From assembly GCA_021399445.1 (NCBI GenBank), contig JAJTUQ010000003.1:62001-126000 (forward strand): a stretch of DNA of 64,000 nt, written 5' to 3'. The stretch's first letter is position 1. Each line of letters opens with the position of its first letter. Shown here in pieces: positions 38,143 to 48,039 of the stretch. This DNA comes from Xylogone sp. PMI_703 (lineage: Eukaryota; Ascomycota; Leotiomycetes). The notes under the pieces were generated by a model. It saw nothing but the letters and a program-made list of their open reading frames with translations. It made no database searches and was not told where the DNA came from. The position numbers and the translations under genes were made by a program.

Positions 38143-39071
38143 ATTGAATGTGATCTTATATTGCTTGTGGGAGTGGTGGGATAATTTAGGGGGTTGAATA
38201 AGTTTAAAATTTGGTTGTGGTTAAGACATTGACATTTATGCCAATGCTACAAGCGGAGAAAGTGGAAACAAGTAACAGTGTGGCAGAAAATCCACTAAAC
38301 GTCAGCCAATTTACGATTTCATTATAATCTGCCCGAAGTATTGGTGTATGACGTGTTATATTCGCACCAACTAGCTCAACCAGAAGGATATGCATGTGAT
38401 TTCTGTTAGTGCTGGGAGTGGTTGCGGGGCTGCAAAGCCTCTTTGAGATGAGCCGGTGTGAACTTGGTTCATCCATCCTTACAGTTTGCGGAAGCGGGAT
38501 GAACAATCCCTAAATGATATACATGCAAATGAACTTATTTATACATCTCTCAATTTCGTTTGCATAAAATTCAAGGAGTCAGTTCCTTGCTCGAGCTTTT
38601 ACTAATTACATATAATGATATTATGGATATTATTTGCCTTGAGATTAGACTGTTAACTTCCATCTCTGCACTCTATGAAGTCTTTTTTCGCTATATCGCA
38701 ATGTTATACATACCTTGCTATGTCAACAAACTCACAATGCATTAATGTAACTATCAGTAGTAACGCCACCTTACCATGGCTCTAACGCACGTATCAACGC
38801 CAAGCAATGACGGAATCTTTCCATTACCTTCGTGATTGATGTTGGATTACGGTAATGGTGGGCTGATCTAGATTCTTGAGCTGGTTGCTGATAATGTCTG
38901 AAATCTGATGCTGGATATCATACCTGTGACAGTTGGCCACAGCTCGAGGTATAAGTAACAAGGGGAAGCAAGGTGAATTTGATACCCTTTTATAAGGCTT
39001 TATCTTATCCATCACGCGGATTATTGCGGTATCACAAAAAGTAGTATTGTTTGTCTTGATACCCGTTCAAT
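38143..39071. other. Divergent promoter region between SDR and opsin-related gene
   Basis: About 930 bases separate the two starts. No gene is recognised; the small minus-strand frames at 38204-38506 and 38824-39015 have no motifs. Confidence 0.5.
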
Positions 39072-39995
39072 ATGCGATCCATACTAGCACGCACAAACGA
39101 TGCCCTCAGAATCAATCCCCCTACTGCGGACAACAACCTCACTGTAGGAGGCTCAGACTGGCTCTGGGCTGTAACAGCAGTCTACATTTTTATCCTCCTC
39201 GCTGTTGTCGGCACTCAGTTTTTTGCTCGCAATGGTGAACGTATCTTCCACTACCTCTTCATCGTTTCACTTCTCGTCGGCTCTGTCACATACTTTGCAC
39301 AAGCCTCGGATATTACCGGCATCCCTGTCCGACAAGTCAACCAGATTTCTCGTCATCCTGGGACCCGACAAATCTTTTTTGCTCGTTATATCAACTGGTT
39401 TGTCGGATGGGTGCCTCTTATTATTGCTATTGGTCTTTTCTCTGGTGTTTCATGGGCCACCATCGTTTATAATATTGCTCTGATGTGGATTTGGGTTGCC
39501 TCATGGCTGTCGGGGGCTTACGTGGAAACTACCTATAAATGGGGATTCTTCGCCTTCGGTCTCTTTGCTGAGCTCCTCCTCTGCGCTTCACTCTTACACA
39601 CTGGCTCAGTCACTGCTCGTCGCCTCAGTGTCAGAACCCATTACTTTGTCATCGCTGGCTGGCTCGTCTTCCTCTGGTTGCTTTATCCAATCGCTTATGG
39701 TCTATCTGACGGCGGCAATAGAATCAGCACAACCTCAGGCTTTATTTTTTTCGGTATCCTCGATATCCTCACCGTCCCAGTTATTGCTGTGGCTACTTTG
39801 ATTCTTGCTCGCACTTGGGATTACCGGAACTTGAACCTCTATTTCACCCAATACGGCCGTGTAGCAGAAAGTGGTGGTGACCTGCCAGAACGCGAGAAGG
39901 CCGCTCCCGCCGCCGCACATACCACTGCTGGCGTTAGTGAGCCTGCTTCCGCCACTGCTGCCTCAGCTACTGCTCCAGCTCCCGAGACCGCCTAA
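39072..39995 (+). CDS. Opsin-related seven-helix membrane protein (HSP30/YRO2-type)
   Basis: Single exon, 307 residues. Seven hydrophobic helices follow a short N-terminal tail (LTVGGSDWLWAV starts helix 1). Helix 3 contains ARYINWFVGWVPL, the counterpart of the ARY(I/A)DW motif of microbial rhodopsins, with Asn where pumps have Asp. Helix 7 reads FGILDILTVPVIAVA; the retinal-binding Lys expected after the LD.L pattern is Thr, so it should not form the chromophore Schiff base. This is typical of the fungal opsin-related proteins (yeast Hsp30/Yro2), plasma-membrane proteins linked to stress and organic-acid tolerance. The C-terminus is an Ala/Pro/Thr-rich cytoplasmic tail. No break is seen, unlike most of its neighbours. 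Confidence 0.88.
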   Translation: MRSILARTNDALRINPPTADNNLTVGGSDWLWAVTAVYIFILLAVVGTQFFARNGERIFHYLFIVSLLVGSVTYFAQASDITGIPVRQVNQISRHPGTRQIFFARYINWFVGWVPLIIAIGLFSGVSWATIVYNIALMWIWVASWLSGAYVETTYKWGFFAFGLFAELLLCASLLHTGSVTARRLSVRTHYFVIAGWLVFLWLLYPIAYGLSDGGNRISTTSGFIFFGILDILTVPVIAVATLILARTWDYRNLNLYFTQYGRVAESGGDLPEREKAAPAAAHTTAGVSEPASATAASATAPAPETA

Positions 39996-41034
39996 GGGCC
40001 TGTTTGGCAATCCATATGGAACCATATTCCCCACTCCATATTGCTCATGTGATTGGCCACACAAGTCATCTTTCTGGACATTAGCTGTCTTTGCTTGAGG
40101 AAATCGGATTATAGTTAGGTTGACACGAAACATGAGGCTTGAAGATTAGATCTGGAATCATATGGCTGTCAATCGTGGCTTAACTACTGGTCTGGCCTTG
40201 GCTGTCATGACATTCATCTTCATGTTCATTTTCACGTTCACTTCGATTTGGTTTTGAGAGTTTGGTTAAAAATACTCATTGAATATTACATGTCCTTGTT
40301 ACAGAGCTGAAAACTTAAGTGTCAATTTAGTGAGAATGAAATCAGGTGTTAAAACAACTGATGTATACACTTTTAATGTGTCGAGGCAACGCCAAAGTAA
40401 CTTTCCCTTATCCCTTACTACTTTAAGCGAGAATCATCGACAAAGGATGGCTAAGTTCAAATAAAGGGCCAATGGCTTTAGACTCATCCACCATTATAAC
40501 CTCTCTTGCTTGTTGCTGGTCGTGACCCTGGAAAAGCTTGATGTCCTTGATCAGATTGCAGCTACGTCAGCGTTCTCATCGACCAGTTTGAGAGGAAAGA
40601 TTAAAGAGAAACATGGCCAATCAATCCGCATAGATGATTTGTGTGAGGGCTCTACTGGGTTTATTCAACCTATGAGAGCTTTTGTTATACAAGAAGAGTA
40701 CGCTAAGGAGACAGAACTATGATCAGGAAATACAGTTGCCATACAATTCAGTGGGATTTGAACTGTGTCGTTGAGATTGAGTTTTATTTTTCTAGTCACA
40801 TGCAGGGTAAATATTAGGGTGCCATAGATGAGCAAAAATGAGAACAGCCTTTTTTCGGACTAATATAGCTGGCCAAAGTCAGCGCTTTGATAATGTCAAG
40901 GCCCCTAGACTTTCCAACTACCTACATTGATACCTCGCTATCTAGCTGCATTTTCCAATTTCATTGCAACACCCCAATGCATCGCATAATCCACTATTTT
41001 TCAACTGCATTGTATGAAGCATCATTTCCCAACT
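39996..41034. other. Intergenic, no gene seen
   Basis: Downstream of the opsin-related gene. Short frames (40279-40464, 40510-40722) show no motifs. I looked for TTAA-flanked inverted ends of the adjacent piggyBac remnant and found none that were convincing. Confidence 0.45.
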
Positions 41035-42554
41035 TTATAAGCTTTTTATAATATTCGAAATGGGTCGTGATCCTTGAATCCACCATACTGTGCTTTGATA
41101 TGAGCTAACAATTGACGAGAACTGTATGGGATATGAACTCAAATAAAGCATGCCGTCCACCTCGTCGAATACGTCGTTCTCCAGAGTAAGAGGCTCGTAA
41201 TTGGTCACCTCGATCAACTGCATTCCTGTTGTGGTTGTACAGGTCGACAACTATAGGAATTGGTAGCCCCTTTGTCGGCAGGTCTCTAAAGACTTTAAGT
41301 GCTGTGCTAGCTGAAGTAGATGTAGCTGATGGTCTCTTTCGAGTCCTGACAATAGTTCCATCAGCTAATTTGTGTGTAGAACTGAGCATGAGGACCCAGG
41401 CATTGTCCTTCCATGCCATCATATTAACTTTTCGGTTCACTGTAGGAGTTTCTTCAGTTGTTCCTCACGGAATGGAATCTGACTTTTTATCATACTTCTT
41501 AATCTGAATTACCTCGTTCCAAATGCCTAAGGTTGTACGAGCGGTGCCTGTACAGCCAATTCTGAAGGCTTCGAGGTAGGTTGCTAGTTTCACACTCATA
41601 AACAGGTTATCTAGGTAAAGGATATGTCGATATTCGTGATCAGGATCTGGAGGTCGCTGCACCTTTTGTACTAAATATGGTACTACGGTAGCAGTAGGAG
41701 AAAGATCCTTTGGAAGGCTGTAGCTAGGAGTGAAGTGAGGGCCTTTCCTTGTTTCCTTGGTGCTTTTCCCTTTTTAGGGCGTTTTCCCACACCTTTGGAA
41801 TGCCATAGCCAGCTTAAAAAGTAGCCTTTCTCAGCAATAACCCATATTTTGTAGCCAATAGGAGTTGGTTTATTAAGAATTGTAAGCGTATCAAAAGATC
41901 GACTCTGAAAGCGTTTCATGCATTCATCTATAGCAAGATCTTGACCAGAGATCCAGAGTTGTCGGCAAATTGCTTTAATATGTGTATTCAAAGGGTTAAC
42001 CTAGAAGCCGAGTAAGTCACTTTGTGTACAGATTAGTAACAAATATACTTGTACCTTCTGAAACATTGTTGGGTGCTTTGATTCAGGCGAAATATAGAAC
42101 TAACAACAAATTGCCTCAAACCTGTGTTTGCTCATACGCGATATAATAGCAAAATGGAGGCCACTGTGTTTTCAGGGTCTGTATTCCAGTACTTCCTAAG
42201 GTCCTTTAACTCAGTCAAACTATATATTAAGATTCCAAAATATAAGTAGAGTTCATTGACTGTCAGCGGTATTCATTCCATGCTCTATTTCTGTGTTTTG
42301 CCTTCCTTGAGTGCCCTCTGGTAGTTCTCATTAGTGCTTTGCACCATATTTTGAACTACAGGATATGGAAAAAACAGCATGAATGTAGCTAAAACGTCGT
42401 TCGGTTTGGTATTTGGTGGCAAGTTACTTTGGTAGTCAAATTCAGGGCACAGCAAAGGAGTAAAGGTTTCATCCACTTCACAAATAGGCGGAAAGTTGGA
42501 TCTCAAAGTCCCAGGATCAGTAGAATCCGCTACAACATTTGAAGTATCTGTCAT
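41035..42554 (-). pseudogene. piggyBac-type (DDE_Tnp_1_7) transposase, fragmented
   Basis: The N-terminal piece begins at 42554 (MTDTSNVVADS) and contains LPPNTKPNDVLATFMLFF. After frame breaks and stops, 41991-41683 reads LAIDECMKRFQSRSFDTL and GYKIWVIAEKGYFLSWLW. Then 41662-41465 contains HILYLDNLFMSVKLA, and 41440-41105 contains VVDLYNHNRNAVDRGDQLR. The three expected catalytic Asp (AIDE, YLDN, VDRGD) are therefore still visible, but in separate frames. Fungal piggyBac transposases are about 500-600 residues; here at least three frame changes and several stops disable it. Confidence 0.82.
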
Positions 42555-42866
42555 AGTAAATTTATATTGAATCTGCACGTCATGAAGTAGTTTTTACTCT
42601 TAGATCGTGAATTATTTACTTTTGGTGTTCCTCCTGTTACGGTATGTCTTAAACCTGAGATAACCACATGGCTATAGGTAATTGATTGCTGGCTATAACC
42701 GTCAAGGTCTATAAGTATGAGGATATTTGCCCACTGTAGCACAGTCGATTTAGTAGTTCAATTCAAGTTGTTATTTATGAGCCTAAAGATCGGTGGTAGT
42801 AATCTGTAAATTGCAACAGTGGCTATTTTTGGCCTCTGGGCGTTAAGGGCATAGACGGCACCACAG

Positions 42867-43106
42867 TTAAATTAAGAGACTTGATAATAAGGGATGAGCC
42901 GAAGGATCAGTCCGGGCTTCCAGAATTCTCGTAGTCTCGATAATCGATTGCGGCGTTGCATCTTCAATGAAAGCATCAACTGCTGGCAAGGAGAGCATAG
43001 TGAATTGATATGCTATCCTATTTTCAATCGACACAAAGCCCAATCGGTCACCAGCTCCGTCCAAGCATAACAGGCTTTCTCCATCGCTCCTTGAATGGAT
43101 TTTCAT
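42867..43106 (-). other. Short unrecognised open frame
   Basis: This 79-codon frame starting MKIHSRSDGESLL has protein-like composition (GAGDRLGFVSIENRIAYQF). No family is recognised and no splice partner is found. It may be an exon or fragment of a lost gene. Confidence 0.2.
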
Positions 43107-43924
43107 TTTACCCGCCGTTGACCTCGACCTGGCAGCGCATAATTACTCTCCAAATCCCCAGAGAAACTTTTGTTCTTTGAAGATAAGGACCCGTGCAGAC
43201 AACTGTGGAAGATCGGTTGCACCCCGTTACTCCTTAAGGTACAAATCGGAGTCGATTGACAGAGCTGCCGCTTTCCGCGGCTGGGAGCACTAGCTTATGT
43301 TATGTATGTATGTACAGCACACCCTTGATGGATAACAGTCGTTTTGCCCCGGACAGTCGTCACGAATCGCGGGACGATACCTGCTCGGTTGAGGACGGAT
43401 CCCACGGATGGAGGGTGGGACGAGTAATGGAGAGAACCGACAGTGACAGATCGGGTACGTAATTGTCGATAGCGGTGCCCGAATCGCAATTGCGTAGGAC
43501 AATGGCTCTTGATAGAGAGAAATTGAGGTCTACTAGTTGGGACAAAGGGGGGACAGGACTATCACCATCTAGCAAAGGGCGGGGTCTGGTCTTTTGTACT
43601 CCTTTGGAGGTCGTAAGGACAGCTCTCGCGGCGCACCCGCGCGATATAGCTACACATACAGGATCCTGAAACACAGACATGCTACTTCGGACTATCTAAC
43701 TCTTTGTGGGGCGATATAGGCCCTAAATAACGGCTGCTGTTCGCCATGCATTGAGCAGCTACCTTGCTCACTGAGCCATACCTGGAGAAGAGGGGCATGG
43801 CACTCGATGAGAGGGGGGCTCGGCGCCAACAACGCTGCTCGAATATCTTCACACATGGTACCACATGCCTTGAGCTGAGGAAGCTGAGATATTGGTGCCA
43901 TGCCACCGGCGGCCCGCACCCTCG
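43107..43924. other. No recognisable gene
   Basis: Ordinary composition with several overlapping short frames on both strands, none with recognisable motifs. This looks like rearranged or decayed sequence between transposon fragments. Confidence 0.4.
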
Positions 43925-44818
43925 TCATGCATCTGAGTCAGATAAGGAGTGTTGAAGGGTGAAGCTCGACTGGCACGCCAAGGTGGATTGGAAGAAAGGG
44001 CTCGCTATACATCTCGGTCGGTTGAGCCACACCGTAGGGTAAGGACTAGCGTTCCGGCGGGGCCTGAAGCTTCTGTGGTAGAGACCATGGCACGTGTATG
44101 GCTCGCCCTGGAAGGGAGCGAGGCGCCTGGGCTCTGGGCTTTTTTGGTCTGTGCGGCACCTCAACGTCGATTCCTCACGTCTCAACCTTCCCATTTCATC
44201 CACTTTCGATTCATGAGCTGAGAATCCAGCTCCTTCCGTATAGGGACTCGGTGATTGAGGATGACCGGGAGTGCCATCAATGCCAACATCCACTGACTTA
44301 CCAAAAAAGGCAAAGTACACAGGTCGACGCACAAAGAACGATGTGATCTCCTCGCCCTGTTCCGCACTCGCGCTGGCATATGCGTGATGAACAGAAATTT
44401 GCTGCCATATTCTTGAGCATTCTTGTCTGGAAACCCACATCGATTTCCCGACGCATCAGGATTTTCGGAAACGAGAGCTGGACTCGAAGACGCTGACGGA
44501 GCTGGGACAGCCGTCGCGAATGGTGTTACATATTACCCTCAAAAGCAGCATCTTCATATTGGTAGCGGCCAGGTTTTCGAGCCTTCACCAGGGTGCGCAA
44601 TCTTTCTATCCGGCGACTGCTGCATCAAGTCGTGGATCTGGCTAGACTCAAACCCTAAACGGTTAGCCAAAGTAGCAAAATCAAACAAGACCTCTTCGTC
44701 TGCTCGTCCCACCTCTGGCTTTGCGAGCAGGTCTTTCTTCTTCTTCCTCCGATCCGTCGGCATCTCTCGGTAATGTCGCATTGCGCGGAGCCATAATTGC
44801 TGATATAATAAATCAAAA
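43925..44818 (-). pseudogene. Fragments resembling a fungal DUF3723 protein
   Basis: One piece (about 44818-44554) reads QQLWLRAMRHYREMPTD, then DFATLANRLGFESSQIHDL and QQSPDRKIA, which from memory resembles DUF3723 proteins. A second frame, 44440-43925 (171 codons), contains TSFFVRRPVYFAFFGK, also reminiscent of that family but not certain. The pieces lie in different frames and are broken. DUF3723 genes are known as frequent cargo of giant Starship elements in ascomycetes. The assignment rests on remembered motifs only. Confidence 0.35.
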
Positions 44819-45150
44819 TGATGGGTCTGTAAATTCCACCACTATTGAGGATGTGCGCTTGAGAGTGGATTCCTTTGTTAGCCACCCTACAAACGATATC
44901 TCTGCTTTGGGGTTTACTGTCTAGTTGTCTGCAAGTATCTGTTGGGTAGTTGCTTTCTGATCTTTGATATTAACAGAGTCGTTGGGAATGCCAGGGACGA
45001 TGACTCCATAAGTTGGTACCATGAGTTCTGCATGCTCTCCAAGACCCCGAACCCATCCTGTGTTCCCTTTAGGTTTCGAAGCTTCTGCTGTAGAGCTGGT
45101 AAAGATCTGTATTTCACCGCTCTTAAGTTGATGTGCTGCCACTTTTGCAC
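44795..45150 (-). pseudogene. Fragment of Tad-like LINE ORF1
   Basis: Reading on the minus strand, QLKSGEIQIFTSSTAEASK is followed by EHAELMVPTYGVIVPGIPND. After one stop, ISFVGWLTKESTLKRTSSIV and VVEFTDP follow. This pattern is characteristic of the first protein of fungal Tad1-type non-LTR retrotransposons. Both ends are missing; the 3' side runs straight into the DUF3723-like fragment. Confidence 0.6.
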
Positions 45151-45525
45151 TTGTTTTGTAGTGGGATTGTCATGAATTAATCTCTCTACCTGTGCTCTTA
45201 TTTTAGTAGCAGGTAGTATCTAGAGACGCTAGGCAAGAATGACGGGACATCGGTCGTATGCAGATTGGGACTTTAGTCCCTCTGAGACAGAAGTGCCAAT
45301 TTCCGTAGTGGCCTTCTAATTTCTGATAGTGTCCAAAATTTCTGGACCAGGGGCAAAGCAGCCCGGTTCTTCTTGGTTATCCGATTGTCACAGCTTGAGT
45401 AAATTAGAAATCGAAGCAAGCAAACGCAATTAAAGGTTCTATTGCTCTCTATAGAGATACATATCTTGTGACTCTAATAATAACCTGAGACAGGGGAGCT
45501 TTAGGTGATCAAAGAACTTATTAAT
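45151..45525. other. Intergenic gap, no gene seen
   Basis: Separates the LINE fragment from the 3' end of the MFS pseudogene. No motif is seen on either strand. Confidence 0.5.
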
Positions 45526-47012
45526 TTATATATTAGTCATATTGTGCACGTTTGCTTTAGCAGTCCACTTCCTGCACTGCTTTCCCCAGAAGTAAAATGG
45601 AATAGCAAACAGGCACCACAGGACGATCAGACACATATTCAACATGGTAGGGGCAATATAGCCATCCTTGATGATCCAGGGAGTGATAAACTTGCTGAAT
45701 CCATAACCCCAAGCATTCTTATTGACAGTAATGGCAACAAAGACAGAGTCAGCTACCGGTTTGTAACTATCCACGGCATAAGTGCTAGAAATAGCAGGTA
45801 AGGCGGTGACCTGGATGCCTGCACATGTGTAGCCGACGATTACGATAGCCTATGGTATTCTCAGCAGAGCGCTCACACTTCATATTTGACAGAAAGAAAG
45901 AGAGGGTCATACCCGCCAGTCCCATGAATACTGGTAGCCGAAAGCGACAATGAAATTTCCCAGTATAGCAATGAGCACATATGGGATCATTGCAGGAAGA
46001 CGCATTTCTGGCTCTCGCACTCCCTTATTCTTAATCGTTGAGCGCATCGAGATCCAGTCTGAAAGAGGACCATTGGTCAAAAGGCCAATGAATGCACCGA
46101 CAAGAACGGCAAAATTAGTAAAACCAATAGATTGGCTTGACCAATTATAAGGAGGTGCAGCAAATGCCTGACTCTGGGTCAGATTGAGGGTTAGGAAGCC
46201 AGATGCAGACCAAGACACCACAAACGAGGCAAATTCTACAATAGGATAGAGGTGGAGCTTCCAAGGGATAAAAAAGGTCAGTGCTAATGTTCTGACTGGG
46301 TTCTCAGAAACACTCCAGAGATATAATTGGTGCCGTGATGGATAGCCATGACGCAGAAATTCGTCAACAGGCTCGGAACTAAGATTGGTCGCTGTGCTGT
46401 TCTCAATCTTTGCGCCCGAAGTTTCTACCTCCTTGACTCCGTTACCACTTAAGGGCGCCGGAAGCGCCCCAGCATGCCCGCCGAGTTCATCTGAATGCAC
46501 TCGGTGCCATTTGGTTTCTGGAAAGAAGAAGACCAACAGTACGATAAGGGTTGCAAAGAGGGCCACATTAAGCCACCAGAAGTTCTGCCACCCGACGTGC
46601 AGCGCCATTGCGCCCGAGACGATGGGTCCAATCTATCCATTAAAAGGTTAGAAAGAGCTAGAGATCCTCTAGGAGCCTTACCATCAATGAGCCAAAGTAA
46701 AAGGTAAAGTATAGAGTATTGTAGGCACCTCTATCGTGCAAGAATTGGGTATCTGCAATTATCTGAGGTTGGAGCGTCTGATCCGCCATCAGAGTTGAGC
46801 ATCCTCTTCATTATATCACGTAGCGTATCTCAGCTGGTCCCGCTCCACCATCGATTCCAATTCTACATTGATTAGTCGAAGAACGGACCAGCGGCCACAC
46901 TTCTATACCCAGAGTCACCCATGTAGACGTACCAGTGGATCGTTTGGATCATTTGATGGCTGAGGGACCAGTACTCTGCTGGAAGTAGCGGAGGATTTTA
47001 CGAAGTGGTGGG
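45526..47012 (-). pseudogene. MFS transporter (drug:H+ antiporter/HOL1-type), main part, split by hAT
   Basis: An open three-exon reading (46789-46682, 46632-45913, 45849-45526; introns of 49 and 63 nt, GT-AG) gives 383 residues. They start within the conserved LQPQIIADTQFLHDRGAYN segment and include IGPIVSGAMALHVGWQNFWW plus the C-terminal helices. Family members are about 500-560 residues, so helices 1-4 are lacking. Just upstream is a remnant, RIGIDGGAGPAE (ends 46829), followed by a 51-nt intron whose donor is AT instead of GT. Further up, 47004-46933 encodes FVKSS and VLVPQPSNDPNDPL, the usual N-terminal motif of this family. The hAT element interrupts that exon at 47012; the first codons lie at 58371-58348. 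The gene is dead through insertion, internal deletion and donor loss. Confidence 0.8.
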
Positions 47013-47037
47013 CAGGGTGGTCATCCACTCCACGTAA

Positions 47038-47061
47038 TCCACGCGTTGATCAACGCGTGGA
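47038..47061. repeat. 24-bp perfect palindrome in the hAT left subterminal region
   Basis: The half-site TCCACGCGTTGA is followed by its exact reverse complement, with no spacer. It starts 25 bases inside the left end and has no counterpart at the right end. Subterminal repeats bind hAT transposases; a hairpin or dimer site is an inference. Confidence 0.75.
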
Positions 47062-47354
47062 CGTCAATTCAACTCAATCCACTCCACTGCGCATTCATTC
47101 GTAATCAATCCATTCCACACTACCTAGCCTGTGGATTGAGTTGATTGACTTCGTGGATTAGGTAAGGATTATTTCAGTGAGGAGTTAAGGGTATGGCGAA
47201 ATGTGCTTTACAGTACCACGCCGAGGGTAACACACAGGGGTAGCACGTTTGACCCACGCTAGCGAAATCGCCGATACAAGCTATTATATCTCCTCTCCTG
47301 CCTTGTCTTCTGTGTTACTGCAATTACTATTATTTCCTTATCCTTATCATAAAA

Positions 47355-47789
47355 ATGAATGACTTTTCAGATTTTAATATCCTTGTTGTTGTCGAGAATT
47401 AAAGCGTTAAGTTAATGTTAATTCCGGAGATAAAGACAACGCTAGTTTCAGAGACAGAAGCAACGTCAACTTTAGAGATAAAAACAACGTCAGACAAAAC
47501 TGTACAGGATAAAGAGGCTAAAGAGTACGTTTTTCGTCATTTCCGAGGTTAGACTTACTTGGAACGAAATAGAGATACATTATCATAGATCTGACAATAT
47601 GGATACAATATTTAACATAATGAAGAGCAGAAATGGGTTTGTCAGACTTGTATCCACAAACAGGATTCTTGGCTAAAGTATGTTACTATTGTTAGTACTC
47701 AGAATGCCATGAATTATCTATAACAAGTTTATAGGATTATAGATCTTACGGGTAATATAGTCTTGTTTGTTCAACAAAAAGAAGAATAT
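47355..47789 (+). pseudogene. hAT transposase, 5' part
   Basis: An ATG at 47355 opens a frame that reads, with several stops, VFRHFRG and then KWVCQTC, a Cys pair consistent with an N-terminal BED-type zinc finger. Later it reads NIVLFVQQKEEY. The frame is cut at 47789 by the left LTR of the nested Gypsy element and resumes after 56101. Confidence 0.6.
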
Positions 47790-48023
47790 TGTTAGGGGAT
47801 GGGCATCCTGGGGTGGTCGACAGCGAATCACAGGCAAGACGAAGGGTGTACGCAGGTATCTCTCATGCATTCCACAAACTAAATCTTGTCCCTTACATCG
47901 TTAAGCTTAAGCTTTACTTTATACTGTACAATAGTCACGTAAATATCTTAAGCAAGGTCTCTTCGCTGGGGCTGCATTCCCCCCTGGTAGGCATAACACC
48001 CCCTTTACACCTAGCCCTTAACA
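47790..48023 (-). repeat. LTR (3' copy) of the nested Gypsy element
   Basis: 234 bp. It retains more C and G than its partner: GGGGATGGGCATCC here against AGGGATAGGCATCC at 55863. A 102-codon open frame starting inside it is not a gene. Confidence 0.9.
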
Positions 48024-48039
48024 TTTATCCCCCCTCCTT

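Noticed and set aside
43256..43680. Several overlapping frames on both strands
   Set aside because: Mutually antisense, short and without motifs; no reason to prefer any one.
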